Assembly (NCBI GenBank): GCA_031277615.1
Contig: JAITMC010000019.1
Coordinates: 1 to 64,000, forward strand
Direction of reading: 5' to 3'
Length of the DNA stretch: 64,000 bases
DNA from: Chryseobacterium sp.
GTDB taxonomy: Bacteria; Bacteroidota; Bacteroidia; Flavobacteriales; Weeksellaceae
Made by a program: the position numbers and the translations under genes. This document shows positions 41,501 through 48,744 of this stretch, one piece after another. The notes under the pieces were generated by a model. The model was not told where the DNA came from. It ran no database searches and worked only from the letters and a program-made list of their open reading frames with translations. The first letter of the stretch is position 1. The number at the start of each line of letters is the position of its first letter.

Positions 41501-43774
41501 ATGAAAAAGTTTTATCTTTTTACCATGCTGTTCCTGTTTGCATTTTTTGCCAATGCTCAGGTAACAGTACAGGGAGTGCCCCGGAATGATATTCAGAGGA
41601 ATGGGCAGAATACAACATTGGAGCCGAGTATTAATTTTTCGGATATCCAGTTTTGGGTAGGAACAGGTTCCAATGAAGCGGCCTTTGTGGTACAGTGGAA
41701 CGACAGTAAAAACCCGGATGCTTTGGTCTGGGGATACCGATGGAACGGAAATGCGACCGGAGAAGATATGCTGAAAGCTATTGCACAGGCTGACCGCAGG
41801 TTTTTCTCTCTTCTTTATCAGGGAACCCAATATGGGACTGCCATTGGAGGAATAGGTTTTGATCTCAACGGTCAGAATACGAATGCCCTTTATAAAAGCG
41901 GAAATACAACTTATCCTCTGTATCCTGTAAGCGGTATTGTGAATACCACAGAATATGACTTTGACACTTATACAGCTGCGGATACCAATGATCACTGGCA
42001 GTCAGGATGGACTACCAACGGATACTGGTCATACTGGGTAAAAGATCCTGCTGATGCCGCATTTGGCTATTCAGGATTGGGGGCTTCTTCACGTGCCCTG
42101 CAGAATGGCTCATGGGATGCCTGGAATTTTAATGTTTCCTTCAGTGAAGCTCCGCTCTCATCTACTCTCACACCGGTTTCCCCTTATGTAAGTTCCACAG
42201 ATTTTACCAATGGATTTTTTATGGTGAACGAAGACTGGTTCGGACATCGGAACGGTTCTGTGAACTTTATTCCCAATAGCGGAGATATCGGTTACAGGGT
42301 TTACAGTGAAGTTAATGATAATCAGGCTTTTGGAGCAACGACCCAGTATGGAACCATCTATGGTGATAAGTTCTATTTTATTTCAAAACAGGCTGCAGAC
42401 GGGAACGATACCCAATATACTCCTGGTGGAAGATTGGTGATTGCCAATGCGCAGACTATGCAGAAAATTGTCGGCTTCGATGATATCGGTGGAGGGGACG
42501 GAAGGTCTTTTGTAGGCGTTAATGAACATAAAGGCTATATCGGAGCTTCCAATGGGATTTTCCTGTTTAATATAGATAATTTACAGGTTGGCGGTATGAT
42601 TGCCGGAACCGGAGGGGGAAGTCAGTATGCAGGGCAGATCGGAAATATGATCCGCACTTCAAAATATGTATTTGCTGTAAAACAGACAGCCGGTATTTTA
42701 GTAATCGATCCGGCGACAGATACAGTGGTAAGTACCCTTTCGGGAGCATATCATTCGGTGGTACAGGCGAAAGACGGAACAGTATGGGCAATTCAGGATC
42801 AGAAGCTGGTAAATATTGACCAGAATACGCTGGCTACAACAGTCTATAATATTCCAACCACCAAATATCTTGGATCCTGGGGAGCATGGAATGCCGGAAG
42901 CTTTACCGCAAGCACGAAACAGAATGTTCTTTACTGGCTGAATTCTGTAAACAGTTTTGTTTCAGGAACGCAGATCATCAAATTTGATGTATCGAGCCGG
43001 ACTTTCAATGAGAATTTTGCCGTAATTCCCGGCCAGGATGTCCAGTTCAAGCAAATTCCTTACGGTGCGGCATTACGCGTGAACCCGGTAACCGATGAAC
43101 TGATTCTGAATACTACAGAAAGCGGTTATTCATCCCATTATCAAAAAAACTGGATCCATACTTACAATACCGGCGGGACTCTTACGAATACGAAAGTTCT
43201 GGATGATTATTACTGGTTCCCGGCAGTGGCTGTATTCCCTGATAACAGTGCTCCGTCCATCAGTACTGCATTTCCGTCTCAGGCTTCCGTGACAACCACA
43301 ACCACTGTTGATCTGAAAACAGCTGTGGTTGATGAAGATAATATCACAGCTGCGGTGGTAAAGACCCTGAAGTCAAACTCCAATCCTGCTGTTGTTTCAG
43401 CAGTGATCAACGGAAATGATGAACTTGTTCTGACTCCGGTTTCCAATGGAACTTCCGAGATTGTTATCAGCTTCAATTCCAACGGAAAATTGGTTGAAAA
43501 AACATTAACGGTTAACAGCAGTACATCAAGTCTTGCTACTGCTGAGGTAAAGAAACTGGAGTTCAGCATCTATCCGAACCCTGTTTCCGATATCCTGAAT
43601 ATTAAAACTCCTGAAAAGGTTCTGAATGTGTCTGTTTATGATCTGTCAGGTAGACAGATGAATGTTTCTTTCCATAACGGACAGATGAATGTAAGTACGC
43701 TTCCGAACGGAATATATGTTTTAAGAGCAGTGACCGATAAGGCAGTGTATCAGCAGAAGCTGATCAAGAAATAA
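41501..43774 (+). CDS. DUF5074-type propeller protein with type IX secretion C-terminus
   Basis: The 757-residue secreted protein has a signal peptide (AFFANAQ). Residues about 20-225 are a separate domain (INFSDIQFWVGTGSNEAAFVV, LVWGYRWNG, GEDMLKAIAQADRRFF). Residues about 230-570 form a propeller like the 39110 protein (GFFMVNEDWFGHRNGSVNF, GRSFVGVNEHKGYIGASNG). An Ig-like stretch follows, and the last 75 residues are a type A sorting domain (LEFSIYPNPVSDILNIK, YDLSGRQ, GIYVLRAV). T9SS would carry it across the outer membrane. It is the fourth and last gene of the B12-controlled operon. Confidence 0.85.
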   Translation: MKKFYLFTMLFLFAFFANAQVTVQGVPRNDIQRNGQNTTLEPSINFSDIQFWVGTGSNEAAFVVQWNDSKNPDALVWGYRWNGNATGEDMLKAIAQADRRFFSLLYQGTQYGTAIGGIGFDLNGQNTNALYKSGNTTYPLYPVSGIVNTTEYDFDTYTAADTNDHWQSGWTTNGYWSYWVKDPADAAFGYSGLGASSRALQNGSWDAWNFNVSFSEAPLSSTLTPVSPYVSSTDFTNGFFMVNEDWFGHRNGSVNFIPNSGDIGYRVYSEVNDNQAFGATTQYGTIYGDKFYFISKQAADGNDTQYTPGGRLVIANAQTMQKIVGFDDIGGGDGRSFVGVNEHKGYIGASNGIFLFNIDNLQVGGMIAGTGGGSQYAGQIGNMIRTSKYVFAVKQTAGILVIDPATDTVVSTLSGAYHSVVQAKDGTVWAIQDQKLVNIDQNTLATTVYNIPTTKYLGSWGAWNAGSFTASTKQNVLYWLNSVNSFVSGTQIIKFDVSSRTFNENFAVIPGQDVQFKQIPYGAALRVNPVTDELILNTTESGYSSHYQKNWIHTYNTGGTLTNTKVLDDYYWFPAVAVFPDNSAPSISTAFPSQASVTTTTTVDLKTAVVDEDNITAAVVKTLKSNSNPAVVSAVINGNDELVLTPVSNGTSEIVISFNSNGKLVEKTLTVNSSTSSLATAEVKKLEFSIYPNPVSDILNIKTPEKVLNVSVYDLSGRQMNVSFHNGQMNVSTLPNGIYVLRAVTDKAVYQQKLIKK

Positions 43775-43801
43775 ATATCATTCACTATCTTGTTTCAAAG
43801 A

Positions 43802-43834
43802 ACTCGGCGGCCCAAAGGGCCGCCGAGTCTCTTT
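43802..43834. terminator. Strong GC-rich terminator of the B12 operon
   Basis: ACTCGGCGGCCC pairs perfectly with GGGCCGCCGAGT around AAA, followed by CTCTTTT. It lies between convergent genes and could also end minus-strand transcripts. Confidence 0.85.
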
Positions 43835-43855
43835 TATAATGAAATGATCTTGAAA

Positions 43856-44644
43856 TTATGGGGTAATTCTGATCTTTTTGGTAAGCGTTTTCTGATCTTT
43901 GGTTTCAATTGTCATGATATAAAGACCTTCCGGTTGTCTGGTTTCAAACTGATTACCTTTTAAAGTAGAACGGTAAACTTCTTTTCCGGACATATTCATC
44001 AGCGTAATTTTTGAGCCTTCTAAAGGAACTTCACTGTTCAGAGTAACTCTGCCATCTTTGCTGTGTGCCATAAAATTGATGAACGGGTCTTTGTACTGAT
44101 AGGCATAATAAACCCTGAGAGCACCGTTTACACTTAGCAGTCCTCCGTTGAGGTTTATTTTAACCCGGTCAAAAGGTTTATTCATCGTAAGCTCAATTTC
44201 TGCTTTACTTGGGTCTGTCCCGCCAAGTTTAATTGCATTGTTGTTGAGATTTTGATAATCGTTGTTGGATACATCACCATTGAAAGTTTCGATGGATATT
44301 CCGCTGATCAGCTGTGCGGAAAGCATCGTTAAATCTGTTCCGATACCAATGACAAGCTTATTGGTATTGTTGGCAATATTAGTGTTGGGAAAGAGTAAAA
44401 CCTGCTCTGTTCTTGCCAATAAGCCCACAGAAACCTGGATAGTGGAGTAGTCATCTTCGTTGCTTCCTACAGCATTTTGAGGATTTAATACACCACAGCC
44501 CAGACAGATTCCTACCACCTGGTTGGTCTGGCTGCTCGCATAGATTTTAGTGATTTGAGCAAAAGAGCTGCCCGTAAGGAACAAAGTAGAAGCCAATACT
44601 ACTGTTTTCTTCATAAACTGGCTTACAAATAAATTTGCTTTCAT
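43856..44644 (-). CDS. T9SS cargo protein with C-terminal sorting domain, paralog 1
   Basis: The 262-residue protein (or 252 from the second ATG at 44614, MKKTVVLASTLF, which gives a better signal peptide) contains a mature domain with QVVGICLGCGVLNPQNAVG and NEDDYSTIQVSVG near the start. It is followed by beta-rich sequence and a terminal region SKITLMNMSGKEVYRSTLKG and GLYIMTIETKDQKTLTKKI, which is the type A T9SS sorting signal. It is aligned throughout with its neighbour at 44861-45628. The CLGC/NEDDY domain has no function known to me. It has its own -7 box at 44680. Confidence 0.8.
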   Translation of the reverse strand: MKANLFVSQFMKKTVVLASTLFLTGSSFAQITKIYASSQTNQVVGICLGCGVLNPQNAVGSNEDDYSTIQVSVGLLARTEQVLLFPNTNIANNTNKLVIGIGTDLTMLSAQLISGISIETFNGDVSNNDYQNLNNNAIKLGGTDPSKAEIELTMNKPFDRVKINLNGGLLSVNGALRVYYAYQYKDPFINFMAHSKDGRVTLNSEVPLEGSKITLMNMSGKEVYRSTLKGNQFETRQPEGLYIMTIETKDQKTLTKKIRITP

Positions 44645-44679
44645 ATGTTAAAATTTAGTTTTCTGGCAATTGATTAGTG

Positions 44680-44687
44680 CAAAAGTA
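44680..44687 (-). promoter_or_regulatory. Probable -7 box of T9SS paralog 1
   Basis: Read on the minus strand this is TACTTTTG, a TAnnTTTG match, 36 bases before the ATG at 44644. No -33 TTG is at the usual distance in this very AT-rich gap. Confidence 0.5.
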
Positions 44688-44822
44688 ATCATAATTTAAT
44701 TATGTTAAATAATTTATTTCATATTTGTGTGATTATTTAATATTGGAATAATATAATCATAAAAAATTAAATTTTATTTAATATTTTAAGACTATGAGTG
44801 TCAGAATAATTGAAATGATAAA

Positions 44823-44852
44823 AATCCGGCAGCGGTTTAAATCTGCCGGATT
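44823..44852 (-). terminator. Terminator after T9SS paralog 2
   Basis: AATCCGGCAG and CTGCCGGATT pair perfectly around a 10-base loop. On the minus strand the stem is followed by a T-run, just after the stop of the gene at 44861-45628. Confidence 0.8.
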
Positions 44853-44860
44853 CGGGTAAT

Positions 44861-45628
44861 TTATTTAATCAAAATCTTTTTAGAGAATGTTTTCCCTTCT
44901 TTGGTTTGGAGAGTCATGAAATAAACGCCTTCCGGCTGTCTGGATTCAAAAGTCTTCGATTGCAGTTTAGACCGGAATACTTCTTTTCCGGAAGTATTGA
45001 TTAAGGTAACTTGTGCGCCATCTAAAGGAATGTTTCCGTCAAGGGTAACCTGTCCGTTTCTGCTGTAGGTGATCAGATTGAAAAGCGGGTCCTGATAAGC
45101 ATAATAAACCCTGAATCCTCCTCCCAGACTCAATACTCCGCCGGTAAGACGTATTCTTACCCCGTTATAAGGTTTTTCAGGTTTAAATTCTATCGTTGCC
45201 CGGTTAGGAACGGCTCCTAGTTTCAGGAGACTTACATCTACCGTTTTAAGATCGCCGTTAGATGTATTTCCATTCATGGTTTCCAAAGATACTCCACTCA
45301 GAAGCTGTACGGATAGCGGAATATTGTTGGTGCCCACTCCAATAACCAGCCTTGTATCGGATCTGAGCTCAGGAAAAAAAAGAGTCTGCTCAATTCCGCC
45401 TAGCAGGACAGTACCCAGGACCATCGTTGCATAATCATCTTCATTTCCTCCGATAGCTCTTTCGGGATTTTCAACCGTACAGCCGAGACATAAAACCCCA
45501 AAAATTCCGGAAGTCTGCTCATGGGCGTATACTCTGTTTTGTGCTTTGGAAATACCGGACTGTAATAAAAATAAGAATAGGAAAGCAACCCGGATAAGGC
45601 TGTTTCTCGAAAATAGAATAACTTTCAT
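44861..45628 (-). CDS. T9SS cargo protein with C-terminal sorting domain, paralog 2
   Basis: The 255-residue protein has a signal peptide (LLQSGISKAQ) and the same domain as its neighbour: FGVLCLGCTVENPERAIG, GNEDDYATMVLG, LSVQLLSGVSLETMNG and GFRVYYAYQDP. The C-terminal sorting signal reads AQVTLINTSGKEVFRSKLQ then GVYFMTLQTKEGKTFSKKI. The two are a tandem duplication with separate promoters and terminators. The shared CLGC Cys pair and NEDDY motif may mark a fold or disulfide of the family. The surface role is unknown. Confidence 0.8.
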   Translation of the reverse strand: MKVILFSRNSLIRVAFLFLFLLQSGISKAQNRVYAHEQTSGIFGVLCLGCTVENPERAIGGNEDDYATMVLGTVLLGGIEQTLFFPELRSDTRLVIGVGTNNIPLSVQLLSGVSLETMNGNTSNGDLKTVDVSLLKLGAVPNRATIEFKPEKPYNGVRIRLTGGVLSLGGGFRVYYAYQDPLFNLITYSRNGQVTLDGNIPLDGAQVTLINTSGKEVFRSKLQSKTFESRQPEGVYFMTLQTKEGKTFSKKILIK

Positions 45629-45660
45629 GCTTTTGAATAAATTGGGTTGTTAATTTTATT

Positions 45661-45691
45661 CAAATTTAAGCATAAAACAAAAGTCTTACAA
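45661..45691 (-). promoter_or_regulatory. Promoter of T9SS paralog 2
   Basis: On the minus strand TTG (45691-45689), a 20-base spacer and TAAATTTG (45668-45661) fit the consensus exactly, 32 bases before the ATG at 45628. Confidence 0.72.
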
Positions 45692-45943
45692 TAGTATCTC
45701 TACGAAATGTGAATTATTAGTATTGCTGTTTTAGGATCAGTCTCAAAACTTGGGGGAATTTTAAATTTTATCTTAATTTCAATTTCATCTTAAATAAAAC
45801 CTGCCAATTGTGATTAAGAGTAAAATATTCTGAATGGGTAGTAGATAATCAACCCAGGAAGCAGGAGTGTTAAGAAGTCTTTTAAGAGGTTCGCCCGATT
45901 CAAATAAAAAATAAAAGAGAAGAGGCAAAATTGAGATTGAATT

Positions 45944-46201
45944 CGTTAAAAAACTTCCACTGTTTGAGCATGGACGGGATTTAACCCGAATAAAAACCGA
46001 TCTGTTTCTACGTTGATCCCCAACTTTTTGCCCTTGATCCCATTTTTTTATTGACTGGATATAAGATCTGCTCCATCTGCGGAATCTGCGAGACACTAAA
46101 TACAGTAAACATCCATGAAAAATACAGGCTCAAAAGTATGATTATAAAAAATCAATTGGCGTTCATCTTCATTTGTTCCCCAATTTTGTGCTTGATCCAA
46201 C
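45944..46201. repeat. Intergenic repeat, copy B (about 258 bases)
   Basis: Its two ends match copy A at 30711-30970 with almost the same overall length. Inside, GTTGATCCCCAACTTTTTG (46012-46030) resembles its own right end (TTTGTTCCCCAATTTTGTG at 46172), so the element contains an internal repeat. The middle differs from copy A and includes the ATCTGC unit at 46065. Confidence 0.6.
46065..46094 (+). repeat. Dispersed ATCTGC unit, copy 1
   Basis: Three ATCTGC words spaced 9-10 bases apart end in GCGAGAC. The reverse complement of 63869-63898 matches this 30-base unit at 25 positions. Confidence 0.55.
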
Positions 46202-46241
46202 AAATTAAGAGAGCCGGCTTTAATAGTAAGTATATAAAACG

Positions 46242-46271
46242 AAAAAAGGACTTTATAAAAAGTCCTTTTTT
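46242..46271 (-). terminator. Terminator of the tRNA-Glu/rpsT transcript
   Basis: AAAAAAGGACTTT pairs perfectly with AAAGTCCTTTTTT around ATAA. On the minus strand it directly follows the 3' end of tRNA-Glu. Confidence 0.85.
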
Positions 46272-46272
46272 G

Positions 46273-46344
46273 TAGCCCGTAGGGGAATCGAACCCCTCTT
46301 ACCAGAATGAAAATCTGAGGTCCTAACCGATAGACGAACGGGCC
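46273..46344 (-). tRNA. tRNA-Glu (anticodon UUC), copy 1
   Basis: On the minus strand the 72-base gene folds as a cloverleaf. The acceptor GGCCCGT pairs with ACGGGCT (one G-U), the anticodon stem TCAGA/TCTGG encloses loop TTTTCAT with anticodon TTC, and the T arm is GGGGTTCGATTCCCC. The CCA end is not encoded. It lies 10 bases downstream of rpsT. Confidence 0.95.
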
Positions 46345-46354
46345 TACTATACTT

Positions 46355-46609
46355 TTACGCTAATTTATTAACGTGCTTTGTTAATTTGCTTTTCAAGTTA
46401 GCCGCTTTGTTTTTGTGGATAATGTTTTTCTTAGCTAATTTATCCAATAAAGCGATAACTTTTGGCAGTTGCTCTGTTGCAGCAGCTTTATCTTCCTCAT
46501 TTCTCAAGACTTTCATTGCAGTTCTTGCAGTCTTGTGGTAGTATCTGTTACGAAGCTTTCTTGTTTCGTTTTGTCTAATTCTCTTTAATGCTGATTTATG
46601 ATTTGCCAT
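46355..46609 (-). CDS. rpsT: 30S ribosomal protein S20
   Basis: The 84-residue basic protein starts [15 protein letters not shown], the conserved S20 beginning, and continues with the three-helix pattern ([34 protein letters not shown]). ATG 46609 is the right start; a longer frame (to 46630) would add seven residues not seen in the family. It has an exact promoter at 46628-46658 and also lies in the path of transcripts from the upstream tRNA-Glu. Confidence 0.96.
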   Translation of the reverse strand: MANHKSALKRIRQNETRKLRNRYYHKTARTAMKVLRNEEDKAAATEQLPKVIALLDKLAKKNIIHKNKAANLKSKLTKHVNKLA

Positions 46610-46627
46610 ATCGTTCAAATGTGAGTG

Positions 46628-46658
46628 CAAAACTATAAACTTTTTTTTAAACTACCAA
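46628..46658 (-). promoter_or_regulatory. Promoter of rpsT
   Basis: On the minus strand TTG (46658-46656), a 20-base spacer and TAGTTTTG (46635-46628) match the consensus. The start point is close to the rpsT ATG, so the leader is short. Confidence 0.72.
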
Positions 46659-46676
46659 ATTTATTTTCAGAAATTT

Positions 46677-46997
46677 TTAATTTTCTTCTGAGAGGTACTT
46701 TCTGAGTTTACTGATTGCTTGTTCTATTTTTAAATTTTCTTGTTCTTTATCTATTTTTTTGATCGTGTTTTCCAACATAATCATCGCGTTGTTCCATTCT
46801 CCAGTGGTATTGGTGAAAGTAAGGTCATCTATTGTTACTTCAAAAGCAACCCTTTCTCCGGTCCTGTAAAGCCTGAAACTTATTTTATCATCCCTGCCTG
46901 TAATCCCGTCTTCATTGATTTGTAAATCATAACTTTTTGGGTTAGAGTGGATTTTCTTAAAAAGCAATTTTGCTTCTTGTATCTTTAAATCCGGCAT
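46677..46997 (-). CDS. Small hypothetical protein between tRNA-Glu and rpsT, 106 residues
   Basis: No family is recognised. The cytoplasmic protein begins MPDLKIQEAKLLFKKIHSN, has a small beta region (GITGRDDKISFRLYRTGER, VAFEVTIDDLTF) and ends in a charged helix (KIDKEQENLKIEQAISKLRKYL) that may be a coiled coil. It starts 14 bases after tRNA-Glu copy 2 and ends 67 bases before the rpsT start, so it is probably read from the tRNA promoter. Confidence 0.7.
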   Translation of the reverse strand: MPDLKIQEAKLLFKKIHSNPKSYDLQINEDGITGRDDKISFRLYRTGERVAFEVTIDDLTFTNTTGEWNNAMIMLENTIKKIDKEQENLKIEQAISKLRKYLSEEN

Positions 46998-47011
46998 GAT
47001 ATCAAATTTAG

Positions 47012-47083
47012 TAGCCTATAGGGGAATCGAACCCCTGTTGCAAGAATGAAAATCTTGAGTCCTAACCACTAGACGAATAGGCC
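47012..47083 (-). tRNA. tRNA-Glu (anticodon UUC), copy 2
   Basis: The minus-strand gene has acceptor GGCCTAT with ATAGGCT, anticodon stem CAAGA/TCTTG around TTTTCAT (anticodon TTC) and T arm GGGGTTCGATTCCCC. It differs from copy 1 in the acceptor, anticodon and variable parts but keeps the same identity. Confidence 0.95.
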
Positions 47084-47097
47084 AAATTTTGAGGTTG

Positions 47098-47127
47098 CAA
47101 AAATAGCAATTAGGTTTTTAACTTCAA
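47098..47127 (-). promoter_or_regulatory. Promoter of the tRNA-Glu/rpsT operon
   Basis: On the minus strand TTG (47127-47125), a 19-base spacer and TATTTTTG (47105-47098) fit the consensus, about 15 bases before the tRNA 5' end at 47083. Confidence 0.75.
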
Positions 47128-47344
47128 AATTATTTTTCATATTCCTTGCAATTTTTATAGGTCATTGTTTTTAAAATATTGGTACTGTTATTATTGGATA
47201 TTTTATTTTTCTGTGATGCTGATCCTGTTTTATCGTGAAAATTTACAAAATAAAAAGAAGATACAAAACATCCTGAATTTATTTTGTGTAAATCTCAAAC
47301 CTTATACAACCCTTAAAATTGAAAATTGAATTCATAAAATAAAC
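47128..47344. other. AT-rich intergenic stretch without a gene
   Basis: Between the tRNA promoter and the amidase terminator I see no reading frame, repeat or RNA. The whole gap from the tRNA to the amidase stop is 318 bases. Confidence 0.6.
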
Positions 47345-47371
47345 AAAGCGGCTGTAATCCACAGCCGCTTT
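47345..47371 (-). terminator. Terminator of the amidase gene
   Basis: AAAGCGGCTGT pairs with ACAGCCGCTTT around AATCC. On the minus strand it is followed by TGTTTATTTTA, 30 bases after the amidase stop. Confidence 0.82.
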
Positions 47372-47401
47372 ATCTTTATAGTTGGTCTTTCCTTAAGGAA
47401 A

Positions 47402-48691
47402 CTATCTGTACACTTTTTGAATAACCGTATTCTTTATTCCTTTTGCTTCAAGATCTTTCTGAAGTTTTACGGCATCTTCCAAAGTATATACTTTTCCGTA
47501 GGTATAATAGAAAACACCGCTGTCTTTATTTCTTTCGACATCTTTCAGGGTCTGGAGGATAAATGAATTTCCGTTCAGCTTTTCACCGGTGTATACCTCT
47601 ATGGTATAATATCCGGTCATAAGCTTCTGATTCGGCATAAATCCTACGGCGAAAGCATTCCTGAATCCTGCATCTTTGGCAGTTCTGAGGTTAATGTCTT
47701 TTACGGACGCCATATTGGTTACCCCATAATAATATTTATACTGCCCGTTTTCTTTCAGAGGAAGAATATAATTCAGTCCCTTTAAAGCCGGATCTCCGTC
47801 ATTGTATTTGGTAGGAGAGCTCATCAGCAATATTCTGAAATCATTTTTAAGCGGAGATTCAGCCGGTTTTTCCGGTTCCGGTTTTCTGGTAGCTACAGAG
47901 CCTCCGGATTTTCTGTCAATCGCTTTTTTGTAATTGATTACTGCATTGTAGATATTTTCTGCAACTTCCTGTTTCCCTTTATCGGAATATAGATATTGCG
48001 CATCCTCATAATTGTTCACAAATCCTGTTTCAATTAAAACAGAAGGCATGGCACTTCTTCTCAGAATGTGAAGGTTTTCCTGTTTTACCCCTCTTGAAAA
48101 ACGTCCGCTGGCTGCAAAATTACTTTCGATAAAACTTCCCAGCGTCAAACTGTTTTCCAGATATTTACTTTGCTGGATCTTCAGGGCAATTAAAGATTCA
48201 GGAGAAGATTCGTCATAAGAAGCAAAAGTTTCCCGGTCTTTCTCATCAAGGTAGATCACACTGTTTTCCTGCTTGGCAACTTCCAGGTTTTCCCTGTTCT
48301 GGGCAGGTCCCTGAACAAAGGTTTCCGTTCCTCGCGCGGTAGCAGACCGGCTTGGAGATGAATTAACGTGTACCGAGATGAAAAGATCTGCTTTGTTCCT
48401 GTTCGCAATATTGGTTCTGTCCGTCAGAGAAGGATACTCATCAATCTTACGCGTATATATTACTTTGAAGTCTCTGTTTTTTTCCAGCATGGCCCCAAGT
48501 TTCAGAACAACCCCTAAGGTAATTTCTTTTTCCATGACCAATCCGATGTCAGGATAGTTCCTGTTGGCCCCATGATCACCACCCCCGTGTCCGGCATCTA
48601 AAACGATGACAAATTTCTTTTGTGAAAAAATAAAGGTACTTGTAAGGATAAGGAGAAATGATAAAATTATTTTAAAATTTTGTTTGCGCAT
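47402..48691 (-). CDS. N-acetylmuramoyl-L-alanine amidase (Amidase_3) with C-terminal SPOR-like domain
   Basis: The 429-residue periplasmic enzyme cuts the bond between MurNAc and the stem peptide during cell separation and wall turnover. A signal peptide ends near residue 24 (STFIFSQ). The zinc ligands are His35 (LDAGHGGGDHG), Glu54 (MEKEITL) and His108 (ISVHVNS), and the catalytic Glu221 is in SVLIETGFVNN. After a Pro-rich linker the last 140 residues resemble an SPOR repeat (YYTIEVYTGEKL, GKVYTLEDAVKLQKDLEAKG), which targets denuded glycan at the septum. It is divergent from lptD. Confidence 0.93.
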   Translation of the reverse strand: MRKQNFKIILSFLLILTSTFIFSQKKFVIVLDAGHGGGDHGANRNYPDIGLVMEKEITLGVVLKLGAMLEKNRDFKVIYTRKIDEYPSLTDRTNIANRNKADLFISVHVNSSPSRSATARGTETFVQGPAQNRENLEVAKQENSVIYLDEKDRETFASYDESSPESLIALKIQQSKYLENSLTLGSFIESNFAASGRFSRGVKQENLHILRRSAMPSVLIETGFVNNYEDAQYLYSDKGKQEVAENIYNAVINYKKAIDRKSGGSVATRKPEPEKPAESPLKNDFRILLMSSPTKYNDGDPALKGLNYILPLKENGQYKYYYGVTNMASVKDINLRTAKDAGFRNAFAVGFMPNQKLMTGYYTIEVYTGEKLNGNSFILQTLKDVERNKDSGVFYYTYGKVYTLEDAVKLQKDLEAKGIKNTVIQKVYR

Positions 48692-48713
48692 CTTACAGTT
48701 ATAAAAATTATAT

Positions 48714-48721
48714 TAATTTTG
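48714..48721 (+). promoter_or_regulatory. Probable -7 promoter box of lptD
   Basis: TAATTTTG fits TAnnTTTG in the 53-base gap between the divergent amidase and lptD genes, 23 bases before the TTG start. Confidence 0.6.
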
Positions 48722-48744
48722 AGCCTTAATTATATAGAATAAAA

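Larger units (their letters stand above)
45692..46241. other. Gene-free stretch holding repeat copy B
   Basis: No credible gene lies between the T9SS paralog and the tRNA terminator. Frames of 103 codons (minus) and 74 codons (plus) overlap the repeat and have no signal, start context or family pattern. The stretch holds the repeat at 45944-46201 and the small unit at 46065-46094. Confidence 0.65.

Noticed and set aside
45785-46096. 103-codon frame on the minus strand
   Set aside because: It runs through repeat copy B; its KSRPCSNSG segment is the translated repeat and is also seen in copy A, so it is not evidence of a gene.
46051-46275. 74-codon frame on the plus strand
   Set aside because: It overlaps the repeat, a terminator and the tRNA-Glu end.
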